Source: Oscillospiraceae bacterium (lineage in GTDB: Bacteria; Bacillota; Clostridia; Oscillospirales; Oscillospiraceae). Taken from it: 56,074 nt of DNA. Positions 8,759-19,133 of the stretch are shown here, one piece after another (positions within the stretch are counted from its first letter, which is position 1; every line of letters begins with the position of its first letter). The notes below the pieces were generated by a model. That model ran no database searches. It was not told where the DNA came from and saw nothing but the letters and a program-made list of their open reading frames with translations. The position numbers and the translations under genes are program-made. Where the stretch lies: assembly GCA_017937195.1 (NCBI GenBank), contig JAGBEA010000039.1, positions 1 through 56,074 of the forward strand, given 5' to 3'.

Positions 8759-9943
8759 TTAGCCGTTATAGGTGTCGTGATAGACGATCTGGCCGTCCTT
8801 GATGGTCTTGATAACGGCGTAGTTCTTCACGGCATCGCCGTTGCTGTCGAACTTCAGGTCGCCGGTAACCAGACCGGGAACTTCCAGAGTCACCAGAGCC
8901 TTCTGGATATCCTCGCCCTTGGTGGAGTTGGCAGCCTCGATGGCCTTGATGGCAGCGATGTAAGCATCGTAGCCGCAGGGAGTCACGCTGGAGATAGCGT
9001 CGGTCACGCCGCCGTTGTCAGCGGTGCGGGCAGCGTCAGCTGCGACCCACTTCAGGAAGCCGTCGGTGAATTCCTTACCGGCAGCATTGGAGGTATCGGA
9101 AGAATCGAAGAATGCGGAGAAGTAAATGTCGGAAGCCTTGTCACCGGTACGCTGAGCGATGGAGATATCGTCCCAGGTATCGCCGGCCATGATGGGAGCA
9201 GTGAAGCCTGCATCGCGGGCCTGGCTGATGATCATAGCAGCGGTCTCGATGGACACGGGAGCAAAGATGCCGTCATAGTTGCCGGACTTGATGGTAGCCA
9301 TCATGGTGGTGAAGTCGGTCTCGCCCTTCTGGAACTCGATCACCTTGGAGGCGCCGCCCAGACGGGTCATTTCCTTCTCGAAGTAGTTACCGAAACCGGC
9401 GGAGTAGTCATCGCCGGACTCGATCACGATGGCGACATTGCGGCTGTTCTGCTTGGTGTAAGCATAGTTGGCCATCACAGCGCCCTGGAAGGGATCGATA
9501 TAGCTGATGCGGAAGTAGTAGTCATTGCCCAGAGTGACCTGAGGATTGGTGCAGGAAGTACCAATGGCAGGGGTCTTGGCGTTCTTGAAGATGTCGCCGG
9601 CAGCGATGGCGCAGCCGGAGCCGTAAGTACCCAGAACCACGGACACGCCCTGGCTGATCAGCGTCTGAGCAGCGGAAGGTGCCTTGGAAGCGTCGGATGC
9701 GTTATCGGCGACCACCAGCTCCACCTTGTACTCCTCGCCGTTGATCTTAACGGTGGGATACAGGGAGTTGGCATACTGGATGCCCAGGATCTCCTTCTTA
9801 CCGCCGGCGCCGTTCTGGCCGGAAGTGGGCTCAAACACACCGATCTTGACGACCTTCTCGTCGTCCTTGCTGCCGCTGTTGCCGCAGGCAGCCAGGCCCA
9901 GAACCATAATCAGGGCCAGCATCAGAGCCAAAAACTTTTTCAT
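8759..9943 (-). CDS. livJ: Branched-chain amino-acid binding lipoprotein LivJ/LivK
   Basis: A 394-residue periplasmic-binding-protein-like type I receptor, the extracellular substrate-catching part of the Liv importer. It has a lipoprotein signal (MKKFLALMLALIMVLGLAAC, lipobox LAAC with Cys 20) followed by a Gly/Ser/Asp linker, then the Peripla_BP_6 fold with the characteristic start KIGVFEPTSGQNGAGGKKE. It is the first gene of the operon with a GGAGGAAAC ribosome site and its own promoter. Confidence 0.92.
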   Translation of the reverse strand: MKKFLALMLALIMVLGLAACGNSGSKDDEKVVKIGVFEPTSGQNGAGGKKEILGIQYANSLYPTVKINGEEYKVELVVADNASDASKAPSAAQTLISQGVSVVLGTYGSGCAIAAGDIFKNAKTPAIGTSCTNPQVTLGNDYYFRISYIDPFQGAVMANYAYTKQNSRNVAIVIESGDDYSAGFGNYFEKEMTRLGGASKVIEFQKGETDFTTMMATIKSGNYDGIFAPVSIETAAMIISQARDAGFTAPIMAGDTWDDISIAQRTGDKASDIYFSAFFDSSDTSNAAGKEFTDGFLKWVAADAARTADNGGVTDAISSVTPCGYDAYIAAIKAIEAANSTKGEDIQKALVTLEVPGLVTGDLKFDSNGDAVKNYAVIKTIKDGQIVYHDTYNG

Positions 9944-10402
9944 GTTGTTTCCTCCTAAAACTTTTTTCCTTTAAAGCCAAAGCAAGAGATTGCTTTTTTC
10001 GGAATAGAAACATTTTATAGGAATTTGTGCATTTTTACAAGAGGTAATTTGCAATAAAAAATCGGCTGCGGCAGAGGACGAAAAAATCGCTTTGTCCGTC
10101 CTTTTTGCCGTTTTTGTCCGCACATTGCGGACACCCGCCGCTTTTCCGGGGTACAAATATTTTTCAGCACAATTCTTTGTGCAACAAATAACCTTTCAAA
10201 TTCTTGCTTTTTCTCTTTTTTCCGCCTTTCGTTGAATGATTCACCCCGGTTTCTATTTCCCCGCCGCTTTTCGCCCAAAAGCAGACTTATGCACCGCGGT
10301 CCACCCGCCTCTCGTTTTTGTCCCTCCTTGAAACACACTCTTTTTCGTCAAAATGCACAATTTCCTTCTTCTTTTTTCCACTAAACCGACACCGGAAATC
10401 TT
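9944..10402. other. Long gene-free liv upstream region
   Basis: About 460 bases between livJ and the ftsH terminator carry no believable gene. The plus strand is strongly pyrimidine-rich. Short open frames here lack ribosome sites and have biased composition. The livJ promoter lies at the left end; the rest could bind regulators, but I see no clear operator or riboswitch. Confidence 0.45.
10012..10040 (-). promoter_or_regulatory. Promoter of the liv operon
   Basis: TTGTAA (10035-10040), 17 bases, then TAAAAT (10012-10017) on the minus strand, about 70 bases before the livJ start. Confidence 0.5.
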
Positions 10403-10440
10403 AAAAAAAGCACCGGAAACATCTCGTTTCCGGTGCTTTT
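10403..10440 (-). terminator. Terminator after ftsH
   Basis: A 14-base stem (10407-10420 with 10426-10439) directly after the ftsH stop, ending in a T run on the minus strand. It closes the gdpP-to-ftsH block. Confidence 0.85.
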
Positions 10441-10446
10441 AGTCAG

Positions 10447-12273
10447 TTATTCGGTTTCGCTCTGCTCTTTTTTTGCAAAAATCTGCTCAAACTCCTCGCC
10501 CGTCATGGTTTCGTGTGCCAGCAGATACTCTGCCACCTCCACCAGTTCGGCGCGGTACTGCCGCAAAATCTCCTCGCAGCGCGCGTATGCCTCGTCGATC
10601 ATACGGCGGATCTCCTCGTCCATCTCTGCCGCTGTCTTCTCGGAATAGGGGCGGGTCTGCGCCATAGACTTACCGATGAACACCTCATCGTGTCCGGCAT
10701 CGAAGGCCACAGCGCCGATCTTCTCGCTCATACCGTAGGTGCCCACCATCTTGCGCGCCATCGCGGTGGCCCGCTGCAGATCGTTGGAGGCGCCGGTAGA
10801 GATGTCACCCAGCATCAGCTGCTCGGCCACGCGGCCGCCCAGCAGTGTGATGATCTGCTCCTCCATATACCGCTTGGAGAGGTAGGATCGATCCTCGTCC
10901 GGCAGATAGATGGTCATACCACCTGCCTGACCGCGGGGTACGATGGTGATCTGATGCACCGGATCGTGCTCGGGCAGGGCGCGGGTAACGATGGCGTGTC
11001 CTGCCTCGTGATAGGCGGTGAGCCTGCGCTCCCGCTCAGGAACCACGCGGCTGCGCTTCTCCGGACCTGCGATCACCTTGATCACCGACTGCTGCACATC
11101 CTCCATAGTGATGGCAGCGCGGTCATTGCGGCCTGCCAGCAGCGCCGCCTCGTTCATCAGGTTCTCCAGATCCGCGCCGGTGAATCCGGGAGTGCTGCGG
11201 GCGATCTTGGCGATGTCTACATCCTCCGCCAGCGGCTTGTTGCGGACGTGGATCTGCAAGATCTCCTCACGCCCCTTGATGTCGGGCAGACCCACATAGA
11301 CCTGCCGGTCAAAGCGACCCGGGCGCAGCAGCGCCGGATCGAGAATATCCACACGGTTGGTGGCGGCCATCACCACAACGCCCTCGTTGCTGCCAAAGCC
11401 GTCCATTTCCACCAGCAGCTGGTTCAGCGTCTGCTCACGCTCATCGTGACCGCCGCCCAAGCCGCTGCCGCGCTGACGGCCCACCGCGTCGATCTCATCG
11501 ATGAACACGATGGCAGGGGCATCCTTCTTGGCCTGCGCGAACAAATCGCGCACACGGCTTGCGCCTACACCCACATACATCTCCACAAAGTCGGAGCCGG
11601 AGATGGATAGGAATTTTACACCTGCCTCACCTGCCACCGCCTTTGCCAGCAGCGTTTTACCGGTACCGGGAGGGCCCACCAACAGCACACCCTTGGGGAT
11701 ATGGGCGCCCAGATCCAGATACTTATCCGGTTCACGCAGGAAATCCACGATCTCCTGCAGCTCTTCCTTCTCCTCATCGGCGCCTGCCACATCGCGGAAG
11801 GACTTCTGGCTCTTCTCTCCTGCCTGCGTCCGCGCCTCGCCAAACCGCGCCATCCGGTCGTTCTGTACACCGGCACCGCGGTTCATAAAGCCCATAATAA
11901 AGAACAGCCCCAGCAGCACCAGACCGCAGGGCAACAAAATCTCCAGCCAGTTGGTGGAGTGGTCCGCCCAGTAGTTATAATTGGTGATGATGCCGTCCGC
12001 CGCCTGCTGCTGTACCAGCTGGTGCAGATCATCGTAGAACAGCTGGAAGCTGACCAGATCGCAGCCAACGGTGCTGCCATCGGACAGCTTGGCCGTCAAG
12101 CGCTCATCGCTGATGGAAAACTCCTGCACCTTCTCCTGCTGAAAGAGAACGCGCAGCTCATAATAGGTAACATCATTGCTCCGGCGCAGATTGCCTATCA
12201 CATTGATCAGCAACAGAATTGCCAGGCCAAACAGCAAGATCCTGCCGGGATTGATGCGTCTTTGTTCGTTCAA
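10447..12273 (-). CDS. ftsH: ATP-dependent zinc metalloprotease FtsH
   Basis: A 608-residue membrane AAA+ protease that degrades misfolded or short-lived membrane and cytoplasmic proteins. Two N-terminal membrane segments flank an external domain (segments near residues 10-30 and 105-125). The AAA domain has Walker A GPPGTGKT, Walker B IVFIDEID and SRH arginines. The peptidase has the zinc site HEAGH. The start is taken as TTG at 12273 because AAGGAGG lies nine bases before it; an in-frame ATG at 12318 would overlap lepB by 28 bases and lacks a ribosome site. It is the last gene of the block, in the conserved tilS-hpt-ftsH order with lepB inserted. Confidence 0.93.
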   Translation of the reverse strand: MNEQRRINPGRILLFGLAILLLINVIGNLRRSNDVTYYELRVLFQQEKVQEFSISDERLTAKLSDGSTVGCDLVSFQLFYDDLHQLVQQQAADGIITNYNYWADHSTNWLEILLPCGLVLLGLFFIMGFMNRGAGVQNDRMARFGEARTQAGEKSQKSFRDVAGADEEKEELQEIVDFLREPDKYLDLGAHIPKGVLLVGPPGTGKTLLAKAVAGEAGVKFLSISGSDFVEMYVGVGASRVRDLFAQAKKDAPAIVFIDEIDAVGRQRGSGLGGGHDEREQTLNQLLVEMDGFGSNEGVVVMAATNRVDILDPALLRPGRFDRQVYVGLPDIKGREEILQIHVRNKPLAEDVDIAKIARSTPGFTGADLENLMNEAALLAGRNDRAAITMEDVQQSVIKVIAGPEKRSRVVPERERRLTAYHEAGHAIVTRALPEHDPVHQITIVPRGQAGGMTIYLPDEDRSYLSKRYMEEQIITLLGGRVAEQLMLGDISTGASNDLQRATAMARKMVGTYGMSEKIGAVAFDAGHDEVFIGKSMAQTRPYSEKTAAEMDEEIRRMIDEAYARCEEILRQYRAELVEVAEYLLAHETMTGEEFEQIFAKKEQSETE

Positions 12274-12290
12274 CTGTTTGTTCCTCCTTG

Positions 12291-12884
12291 TCAGCCGGCC
12301 GTTCGCACGCCGCGCCAACTGTTATCCTTGTGCACAGAGATGATCACCATTACCTTCGCCTTCACATCCTCCAGCGAAACATAGGGGTCATCCCAGAAGC
12401 GGCTGTCGTCCGACGAGCCGCGGTTGTCGCCCATCATAAAAAGGCTTCCCTCCGGCACACGGAACACAGTTCCGTTGCGCACAGTGGTGATGCCCTGCCG
12501 ATCCAGATACGGCTCGGACAGCTTCACTCCATTCACATATACATAGCCGCCGTCAAAGGAGATCTCATCCCCTGCCACGCCCACAACGCGCTTGACCAGC
12601 AGCTTATCCAGTTCATCGCTCCAGAAGGTGATGATGTCGCCCTGCTCCACCTCCGGATCGCCCACCAGATAGGGCAGGCGGTACGCCACCAGCAGTGAGC
12701 GGGTGGGGATGGTGGTCTCCATAGAGCCGCTGGGCACCCACGCCAACTGCAGTACCACGCGGAAGATCACCATGGCGACCAGCGCCGTCACCACAACGGT
12801 GAGGATGTCCTGAATCAGTGTCGTTTTCTTGCTGGCAGGAGCCACGCGCCTGCCGCGATAACGGCGATACCCTGTGTTTTTCAT
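12291..12884 (-). CDS. lepB: Signal peptidase I
   Basis: A 197-residue type I signal peptidase that cuts signal peptides of exported proteins on the outer face of the membrane. One N-terminal membrane anchor (residues 25-48) precedes box B with the nucleophile Ser ([11 protein letters not shown]) and box D with the general-base Lys ([10 protein letters not shown]). Box [12 protein letters not shown] follows. The length fits the short Gram-positive SipS type. It lies 17 bases before ftsH and 19 after hpt, inside the same transcription unit. Confidence 0.92.
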   Translation of the reverse strand: MKNTGYRRYRGRRVAPASKKTTLIQDILTVVVTALVAMVIFRVVLQLAWVPSGSMETTIPTRSLLVAYRLPYLVGDPEVEQGDIITFWSDELDKLLVKRVVGVAGDEISFDGGYVYVNGVKLSEPYLDRQGITTVRNGTVFRVPEGSLFMMGDNRGSSDDSRFWDDPYVSLEDVKAKVMVIISVHKDNSWRGVRTAG

Positions 12885-12903
12885 AGGGCTGCCCTCCTTT
12901 TGC

Positions 12904-13464
12904 TTACTCCTCGTTCCTCTCGTAGACCTGAGGCTTCAGAACGCCGATGTAGGGAATATTACGGTACTGCTGACCGTAGTCCAGACCGTAACCCACCACA
13001 AACTCGTCGGGTACGATGAAGCCGGCGATATCGGCGGTGATGGCCTTTTCGCGGCGGGAAGGCTTGTCCAGCAGTGTGACGATGTTCACGGTGGCAGCTC
13101 CCTTGGCCAACAGATATTTCTTCAAAAACGCCAGCGTATTGCCGGAATCCAGAATATCCTCCACCACGATCAGGTTGCGGCCGTGAATGTCGCTCTGCAG
13201 GTCGCGGGTGATCTGCACTACACCGGAACTCTTCACGCCGTTCTGGTAAGAGGACAGGCCGATAAACTCCAGCTGACTCTTCATCTGAGAGGCGCGCACC
13301 AGATCTGCCATAAAGATAAAGCAGCCGTTCAGCACGCCCACAAAGAGGGGGTTCTTGTCGTGGAACTGGTCGTACAGCGCATCACCCATCTCCTGCACGC
13401 GGGCTTTGATCTCCTCTTCGGTGTACAACACCTTCAGGATATCCTGTTCCATATTGCTTTTCAT
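12904..13464 (-). CDS. hpt: Hypoxanthine phosphoribosyltransferase
   Basis: A 186-residue purine salvage enzyme that joins hypoxanthine or guanine to PRPP. The PRPP-binding motif VVEDILDSGNTL is clear near residue 100, with the family C-terminal motif EFVVGYGLDYGQQYRNIPYIGVL split over the end of the protein. The start at 13464 is chosen for the TGGAGG eight bases upstream; an earlier in-frame ATG (13485) lies in the end of tilS. The neighbour order tilS-hpt-ftsH is conserved across Firmicutes. Confidence 0.92.
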   Translation of the reverse strand: MKSNMEQDILKVLYTEEEIKARVQEMGDALYDQFHDKNPLFVGVLNGCFIFMADLVRASQMKSQLEFIGLSSYQNGVKSSGVVQITRDLQSDIHGRNLIVVEDILDSGNTLAFLKKYLLAKGAATVNIVTLLDKPSRREKAITADIAGFIVPDEFVVGYGLDYGQQYRNIPYIGVLKPQVYERNEE

Positions 13465-13481
13465 CACTATTTCCTCCATCT

Positions 13482-14801
13482 TCATCTCTCTATTGGGCAG
13501 ATGATGATTTCTGCCGCCTCACCGGTCTTTGCCGGCACGAATTCCAGATCTGTTCCCACAGCGTATACCGCCGCGGCCTTCCCCTCCACACGGATGCAGG
13601 GGATGTGGGCGCGCTGCTCCGGCGGGATGCCTCGCTCCGTCAGCAGCCGCTTCACGCTGCGCGCGCCGCGGCTGTCCGGCAGCGTCAGCCGGTCGCGGCT
13701 GTTCCACCGGTCCGCCTGCATCTGCGATACATCACTGCGCAGATACAGTGCGTTCTCTTTTTTCTCTGCATTGCACGGTACACGGCGCACCGTGATCTCC
13801 CAGCCGCCCCAGCAGTTTTGTCCCTCTGCCAAAGAAACGGCATCGGCAGGTGCGTTCTGTTCCGTCAGCAGCAGCTGTCCGTCGCGGCACAACGCCACCA
13901 TTCCGGCAGGCAGGCTGACCATGCCGCCGCGGCACTCCTCCGCCATACGCACCACCGCCTCTATATGGGTGGCGGACACATCCTTTTTCCCCGTCTCCAG
14001 CCGCGCCATCAGCAGCCGCACGATCCGCGGACGCAGCACACTTGGTGCCGAGCGGATACTGTCGCAGGGAAGCCGCGTCCCCTCCTTAGGCAGGTACTCC
14101 CCTGCCAGCCGGTTGAGATATTCGTCCTCGCCGCGCACGATAGCCGCCGTGCGGGCGATGTTCTGCCGCAGCGCCGGATTGATTTGCTCCAGCTCCGGCA
14201 AAACAGTGCGGCGCAGCCGGTTGCGGGCGAAGGCCATACTCTCGTTGGTCTCGTCCTCCACGTGCTGCAGGCCGTTGCGCTGCAGATACAGTTCGATCTC
14301 CTGCCGCGGCGTGTTCAGCAGCGGGCGGATCAATCTTCCGCGCACCGGCGGAATGCCGGCAAGTCCCTCCGGACCCGTGCCGCGCAGCAGGTTCAGCAGC
14401 ACCGTTTCCGCCTGATCGCCCATATGGTGGGCGGTGGCGATGCGCTGCGCACCGATCCGGTCTGCCAGCTCCTGCAAAAAGGCGTAGCGCAGCTCGCGCC
14501 CCGTTTCCTCCACGCCGCGCCCCGTCTTTTCCGCCACGGCCACAACATCCGCGCCGTCAGTATAGAAGGGCACGCGCAGCTGGCGGCACAGCCGGCGGAC
14601 AAAATCCTCATCCCGCTGCGCCGTGGGGCGCATATGGTGGTTATAGTGCGCCGCCGCCACAGCAAAGCCACAATCATCGGCGATACTGTGCAGATAATGC
14701 AGCAGACAGACGGAGTCCCGTCCGCCGGACACGGCACACAGAACGGTGCCGCCGGTGGGGGGCAGCATATTCCATTGTTCCATCCAGCCAAGAAGCTCCA
14801 T
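13482..14801 (-). CDS. tilS: tRNA(Ile)-lysidine synthetase
   Basis: A 439-residue PP-loop ATPase that converts cytidine 34 of the AUA-reading tRNA-Ile to lysidine. The PP-loop SGGRDS lies at residues 25-30 and HHMGDQAETVLLNLLRG is the second family block. The middle helical domain and the C-terminal substrate-binding domain are present, so the protein is full length. It is followed 17 bases later by hpt. Confidence 0.92.
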   Translation of the reverse strand: MELLGWMEQWNMLPPTGGTVLCAVSGGRDSVCLLHYLHSIADDCGFAVAAAHYNHHMRPTAQRDEDFVRRLCRQLRVPFYTDGADVVAVAEKTGRGVEETGRELRYAFLQELADRIGAQRIATAHHMGDQAETVLLNLLRGTGPEGLAGIPPVRGRLIRPLLNTPRQEIELYLQRNGLQHVEDETNESMAFARNRLRRTVLPELEQINPALRQNIARTAAIVRGEDEYLNRLAGEYLPKEGTRLPCDSIRSAPSVLRPRIVRLLMARLETGKKDVSATHIEAVVRMAEECRGGMVSLPAGMVALCRDGQLLLTEQNAPADAVSLAEGQNCWGGWEITVRRVPCNAEKKENALYLRSDVSQMQADRWNSRDRLTLPDSRGARSVKRLLTERGIPPEQRAHIPCIRVEGKAAAVYAVGTDLEFVPAKTGEAAEIIICPIER

Positions 14802-14827
14802 AGCCGTCCCCCGCAGATGTTGTTGCC

Positions 14828-16174
14828 TTATTCCTCGTTGCCGTAGCGATGCTCGATGGTGCCGAAAGAGGTGTAATCGGGCAGCCAGCGCAGCTCCACC
14901 TTGCCGGTCTCACCGTGTCGGTTCTTTGCCACGATGCACTCGGCAATGTTGCGCTTTTCGGAATCCTCATTATAGTAGTCATCGCGATAGATGAACATGA
15001 CGATATCGGCGTCCTGCTCGATAGAGCCGGATTCACGCAGGTCAGACAGCATCGGACGCTTGTCCTCGCGCTTTTCGTTGGCACGGCTCAGCTGCGACAG
15101 ACACAGCACCGGCACCTGCAGCTCCTTGGCCATGATCTTCAGCATACGGGAGATGTCCGATACCGCCTGCTGACGGTTTTCGCCGCTGTAGCCCTTGCCG
15201 CCGGCAGAGGTCATCAGCTGCAGATAGTCGATGACCACCAGCCCCAGATTGTCAAGGCGGCGGCACTTGGCATTCATATCCGCCACCGTCAGCAGTGGGT
15301 TATCGTCGATACGGATGTCCAGACGGCTCAGCGTAGAGGCCGCCTCGGCGATCTTCACCCAGTCGCTCTCACGCAGATTGCCGGTGATAAGGCGGGTGTT
15401 CTCCACCAACCCCTCGGCGGCGATGAGGCGCGTGACCAGCTGATCGCGGGACATTTCCAGCGAGAAGATGGCCACCGTTTTGCCCGACGCCTTGGCCGCG
15501 TTCAGCGCGATGTTCAGCGCAAGGCTGGTCTTACCCATACCGGGACGGGCAGCCAACAGCAAAAGGTCGGACTTGTTCATACCGTTGATCTTACCGTCAA
15601 TGGCGCTCAAGCCGGTGGAGAGACCGGGCAGCGTATTGCCGCCGGCAGCGGTCAGCTCCGCCAGACGCTCCATCACTTCCTGCAGCACCACACTGATGGT
15701 GACCATATTCTGTGCGTTGCGTCCGCGGCGGATGGCATACACCTTCTGCTCGGCAGACTCCAGCACATCGCCGGCAGCGCCGGAGCCCTCCTGCACCATG
15801 GCGGTGATCTCCGCGGCAGCGGAGGCAACCGAGCGCATCAGTGCCTTCTCCCGCACGATGCGGGCATACTCCAGCACGTTGGCGGAGGTGGGAGTCACCT
15901 CCATCAGCTGCAGAAGATACGGGCGGGTATTATCGTTATAAAGGCCATTCTTCTCCATCTCACCGGCGACGGTAACGCCGTCGATGGGCTTGGAGTAGAT
16001 GAACATCGAGTAGATGGTTTCAAAGATCTCCCGATTCTGCCGCAGATAAAAATCCTGCGGCTGCAGCTGATCCATCACATCCTTGACGCAATCGGAATCG
16101 ATCAGCATCGAGCCCAGCACCGCCTGCTCCGCCTCCGGAGAATGGGGCATCTGGCGCACCAGCAGTTCATCCAT
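14828..16174 (-). CDS. dnaB: Replicative DNA helicase DnaB
   Basis: A 448-residue hexameric helicase that unwinds DNA at the replication fork. The N-terminal domain starts with the usual PHSPEAEQAVLGSML. The RecA-like domain has Walker A ARPGMGKTS near residue 210, Walker B LVVIDYLQLM and the arginine-finger region. The start at 16174 has AGGAGG upstream. Gene order gdpP-rplI-dnaB is the standard Firmicutes arrangement. Confidence 0.95.
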   Translation of the reverse strand: MDELLVRQMPHSPEAEQAVLGSMLIDSDCVKDVMDQLQPQDFYLRQNREIFETIYSMFIYSKPIDGVTVAGEMEKNGLYNDNTRPYLLQLMEVTPTSANVLEYARIVREKALMRSVASAAAEITAMVQEGSGAAGDVLESAEQKVYAIRRGRNAQNMVTISVVLQEVMERLAELTAAGGNTLPGLSTGLSAIDGKINGMNKSDLLLLAARPGMGKTSLALNIALNAAKASGKTVAIFSLEMSRDQLVTRLIAAEGLVENTRLITGNLRESDWVKIAEAASTLSRLDIRIDDNPLLTVADMNAKCRRLDNLGLVVIDYLQLMTSAGGKGYSGENRQQAVSDISRMLKIMAKELQVPVLCLSQLSRANEKREDKRPMLSDLRESGSIEQDADIVMFIYRDDYYNEDSEKRNIAECIVAKNRHGETGKVELRWLPDYTSFGTIEHRYGNEE

Positions 16175-16230
16175 GGTCGTTCCTCCTCACAAGCTGCCCC
16201 GCAGGGCAGTTTTCCGTAATCTGCGGAGAA

Positions 16231-16680
16231 TTACTTCTCCTCCACCACCAGCACATACACCGTGCCGCTGATCTCAAAGCCCAGCTTGGCCTTTACCTCA
16301 TAGCTGCCAAAGGACTTGATGGGTTCCGCCAGCACCAGCTTCTTGCTGTCGATCTCCATGGCGAACTGCTCCTTCAGCGCGGCGGAGATCTCCTTGCCGG
16401 TAACGGCGCCGAACAGCTTGCCGCCTGCGCCGCCCTTGGCAGCGATCTTCACCTGACAGCTCTTCAGCTTCTCGGCGATGGCGGTGGCAGCGGCCTTGGC
16501 CTCGGCGTCCGCCTTGGCCTTTGCCTTAGCCTGCAGATTCATGGTATTCATCGCATCGGCAGTAGCCAGCACGGCCAGCTTCTGGGGCAGCAGAAAGTTG
16601 CGGGCATAACCCTCTGCCACGTCGATCATCTGACCCTTCTTACCCTTGCCTTTTACATCTTTTTGCAAAATCACTTTCAT
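16231..16680 (-). CDS. rplI: Ribosomal protein bL9
   Basis: A 149-residue large-subunit protein with the bL9 signature ([20 protein letters not shown]) in the N-terminal domain, a long alanine/lysine-rich connecting helix and a C-terminal rRNA-binding domain. The length is normal. It sits 17 bases after gdpP and 56 before dnaB. Confidence 0.95.
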   Translation of the reverse strand: MKVILQKDVKGKGKKGQMIDVAEGYARNFLLPQKLAVLATADAMNTMNLQAKAKAKADAEAKAAATAIAEKLKSCQVKIAAKGGAGGKLFGAVTGKEISAALKEQFAMEIDSKKLVLAEPIKSFGSYEVKAKLGFEISGTVYVLVVEEK

Positions 16681-16697
16681 AATGATACCCTCCGGTG

Positions 16698-18689
16698 TCA
16701 GTTTTCAAAATACTTGTCGATAGACTTGAGCAGCTGCTCCTTGGCCTGCTCCACATCGCTGTAGTGCAGATAGCCGCCGGCTGTGGTGGAATTTCCGCCG
16801 CCGCCCAGCTCCTCAACGATGACCTGCACATTCACATCGCCCAGCGAACGGGCGGAGATGTACACACTCTCCCCCTTGGGATACAGCACAAAGGACGCAC
16901 ACACGCCCTTGATGGTCAGCAGCTCGTCCGATGCCTTAGCGGCGGTGACGCGGTCACACTCCTCCTCCAGCACGGCGATAGCCAGATCCTCGCGGTAGAG
17001 CTGCGCCTGACGGATGATGTCATAGCGGGAGATCATATCCTCCAGATTGCTCTGGAACATCCGCTGCACGTCGGATGTATCCGCGCCGGTGCGGCGCAGA
17101 TAGGCCGCCGCCTCAAAAGTGCGTCCGCCGGTGCGGTTGGTGAAATTCTTGGTGTCCAGCACAATACCTGCCAGCAGTGCCTCCGCCTCCGGACGCAGCA
17201 GGTCCGTCGGATCGATAAGATAGCCCAGCAGCTCCGTCACCAGCTCACAGGTGGAGGAGGCGTAGGGCTCGTGGTAGTTCAGCGCCATCTTGTCGATGTA
17301 GCTGGTGCCGCGGCGATGGTGGTCGATGACCGCCACGCGGGTGCAGGCATCCAGCAGCTGCTCGGATTCCACGCTGCCGGGGCGGTTGGTGTCCACCACC
17401 ACCAGAAGCGTATCGGGATGGGCGCGCAAAAATGCCTCGCCGCCGCTGACAAAGGTGTTGGCATACTCCGGCAGTGTCTGCAGCGACTTGAGCGCCGGAT
17501 GCACCGCGTTATTCTCAGTATCAATGACGATCTGCGCCTTCTTGCCCCGCTTGCGGGCGATGGCAACGATACCCACCGCCGCGCCAAGGCTGTCCATATC
17601 GGCGTACTTATGACCCATCACATAAACCTGACCGGCCTCGTCCATCAGATCGCCCAGCGCACCCGCCATCACACGGGACTTGACCTTGGTGCGCTTCTCC
17701 GTCAGCTTGGAGCGTCCGCCGTAGAAGGAGAAGTTGGTGCGGTCCTTCACCACAGCCTGATCGCCGCCGCGGGAGAGCGCCATTTCCAGTGCCAGCGCCG
17801 CGTTTTTCAGCAGCGCATCGTAGGAGTCGGCGTCGCGGCCGATGCCGATGGACAGTGTAGCTGCCACGCCGTCATCCGCCACCACCTCGCGGGCGCTGTC
17901 CAGCAGATCAAAGCGACGCTCGGCATAGGCGCCGAAACTGCGCTCTTCAAAGAGGAAGAGATAGCGGTCGCGCTCGTACTTGAGCAGCATACCGTCCGCG
18001 CCGGCCGTCCACGCGCCGATTTTCTCCTCCAGCGCCGCCAGAACGGCACTGCGCTTGCTCTCGGGCGTACCCTTCATCAGTTCTTCGTAGTTATCCAGCA
18101 TCAAAATGGCTGCCACGGGTTGGGTGTCGCGGATCTTGGCGCGCATCTCCTCCGTTTCGGTGACATCCATCCAATAGGTCGTCGCCAACGCGGAGCCCTT
18201 GGTGCCGGCCATCTCATCGGAGCGGCCCAGGCTGCCAAACACACGGTACTGCCGGTCATTCCACACCACCAGCTCGGGGCATTCGCCCTTGCCCTCCACC
18301 AGCCAGTGGGTGTGGAACTCGGGTACCACCTGATCCACCTGACTGTCAAAAATAGTCTGCTCCTGCGCCGCCAGAGCGATGAACCGGTCGTTGGCCCACA
18401 GCACATCGCCGCTGTGGATGTCAAAGACCATCATACCCAGCGGAGCATACAGCATATTGCTGGAGCGGGCGCTGTCCAGACCGCCGGCAAAGCGATCCAT
18501 ATACTGCCGCACGCTCTTCTGCGCCGCGCGGCTGTTGCGGCGGCTGATGAGAATGATCAGCACCGCGGCAACGCCCTCCGCCGCCGCCAAAATGGGGGAA
18601 ATGGGGATAGCCGCCAGCGCAAATGCCACAAGGCACAGCGAGTATAAAACGATATTGGTTCTGAGGATCCGGGAGATTTTTTTGTTCAT
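16698..18689 (-). CDS. gdpP: Cyclic-di-AMP phosphodiesterase GdpP
   Basis: A 663-residue membrane-anchored enzyme that hydrolyses c-di-AMP. Two N-terminal helices (residues 12-52) are followed by a PAS-like part, a degenerate GGDEF domain (about 175-310) and the DHH/DHHA1 phosphodiesterase (about 345-655) with [18 protein letters not shown] and IDHHRRG. In the DHHA1 motif the usual GGGGH reads GGGGN (near residue 630), so a histidine that is normally conserved is replaced by Asn. ATG 18689 is preceded by AAGGAG. First gene of the block gdpP-rplI-dnaB-tilS-hpt-lepB-ftsH. Confidence 0.92.
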   Translation of the reverse strand: MNKKISRILRTNIVLYSLCLVAFALAAIPISPILAAAEGVAAVLIILISRRNSRAAQKSVRQYMDRFAGGLDSARSSNMLYAPLGMMVFDIHSGDVLWANDRFIALAAQEQTIFDSQVDQVVPEFHTHWLVEGKGECPELVVWNDRQYRVFGSLGRSDEMAGTKGSALATTYWMDVTETEEMRAKIRDTQPVAAILMLDNYEELMKGTPESKRSAVLAALEEKIGAWTAGADGMLLKYERDRYLFLFEERSFGAYAERRFDLLDSAREVVADDGVAATLSIGIGRDADSYDALLKNAALALEMALSRGGDQAVVKDRTNFSFYGGRSKLTEKRTKVKSRVMAGALGDLMDEAGQVYVMGHKYADMDSLGAAVGIVAIARKRGKKAQIVIDTENNAVHPALKSLQTLPEYANTFVSGGEAFLRAHPDTLLVVVDTNRPGSVESEQLLDACTRVAVIDHHRRGTSYIDKMALNYHEPYASSTCELVTELLGYLIDPTDLLRPEAEALLAGIVLDTKNFTNRTGGRTFEAAAYLRRTGADTSDVQRMFQSNLEDMISRYDIIRQAQLYREDLAIAVLEEECDRVTAAKASDELLTIKGVCASFVLYPKGESVYISARSLGDVNVQVIVEELGGGGNSTTAGGYLHYSDVEQAKEQLLKSIDKYFEN

Positions 18690-18760
18690 GATCCGTTCTC
18701 CTTATCGACAAATGCGGTAAATACCGGAATAGCGATATGTATCCAATTTAATATTTGTAG

Positions 18761-18789
18761 ATTATACCACAGATTTGCCTCCACTTCAA
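18761..18789 (-). promoter_or_regulatory. Promoter of the gdpP block
   Basis: TTGAAG (18784-18789), 17 bases and a perfect TATAAT (18761-18766) on the minus strand, about 70 bases before gdpP. Confidence 0.65.
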
Positions 18790-18862
18790 CGGCAATTGCG
18801 CCGGATATTGCCGATTTTTCCGGTGCGAAGCGCCCTTGTCGAATGGCGGCGAGGAAAAAAGC

Positions 18863-18891
18863 TGTACATTTGTGGTAAAATGTGCTATACT
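18863..18891 (+). promoter_or_regulatory. Promoter of the RNase J gene
   Basis: TGTACA (18863-18868), 17 bases and TATACT (18886-18891). It implies an mRNA leader of about 235 bases. Confidence 0.45.
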
Positions 18892-18897
18892 GCCTTT

Positions 18898-19133
18898 GAA
18901 CTGTGGGTTTTCCACACTTTCTTTGTGCGTTTTGCGCCGCTGATGGCGCAATGAAATAGACGGGCTTTGCCCGATCCAATTACATACACGGCAGATGGGC
19001 GTGCACCCCTCTGTCCCAAGGCGATGCAGGGCCGACGGGACACGGAGCGCCTTTCTTTTGCTACGCATTTTTCGTGTTGCTGCGCCTTTTTTGCCGTGGA
19101 AATGCTGTAAATATTAAAGGAGAATTTACCCCT
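18898..19133 (+). promoter_or_regulatory. Long folded leader of the RNase J mRNA
   Basis: The leader has a small GGGC/GCCC hairpin near 18960 and two interleaved helices at 19010-19060. One pairs CTCTGTCCC with GGGACACGGAG; the other pairs AAGGCG with CGCCTT, the latter followed by TCTTTT. They cannot form as two simple hairpins, so they are either alternatives (terminator against anti-terminator) or a pseudoknot. I do not recognise a known riboswitch class. The final ribosome site AAAGGAG serves the ATG at 19134. Confidence 0.4.

Noticed and set aside
10100-10400. Small minus-strand frame with a lysine/arginine-rich product upstream of livJ
   Set aside because: No ribosome site, pyrimidine-biased DNA and no domain.
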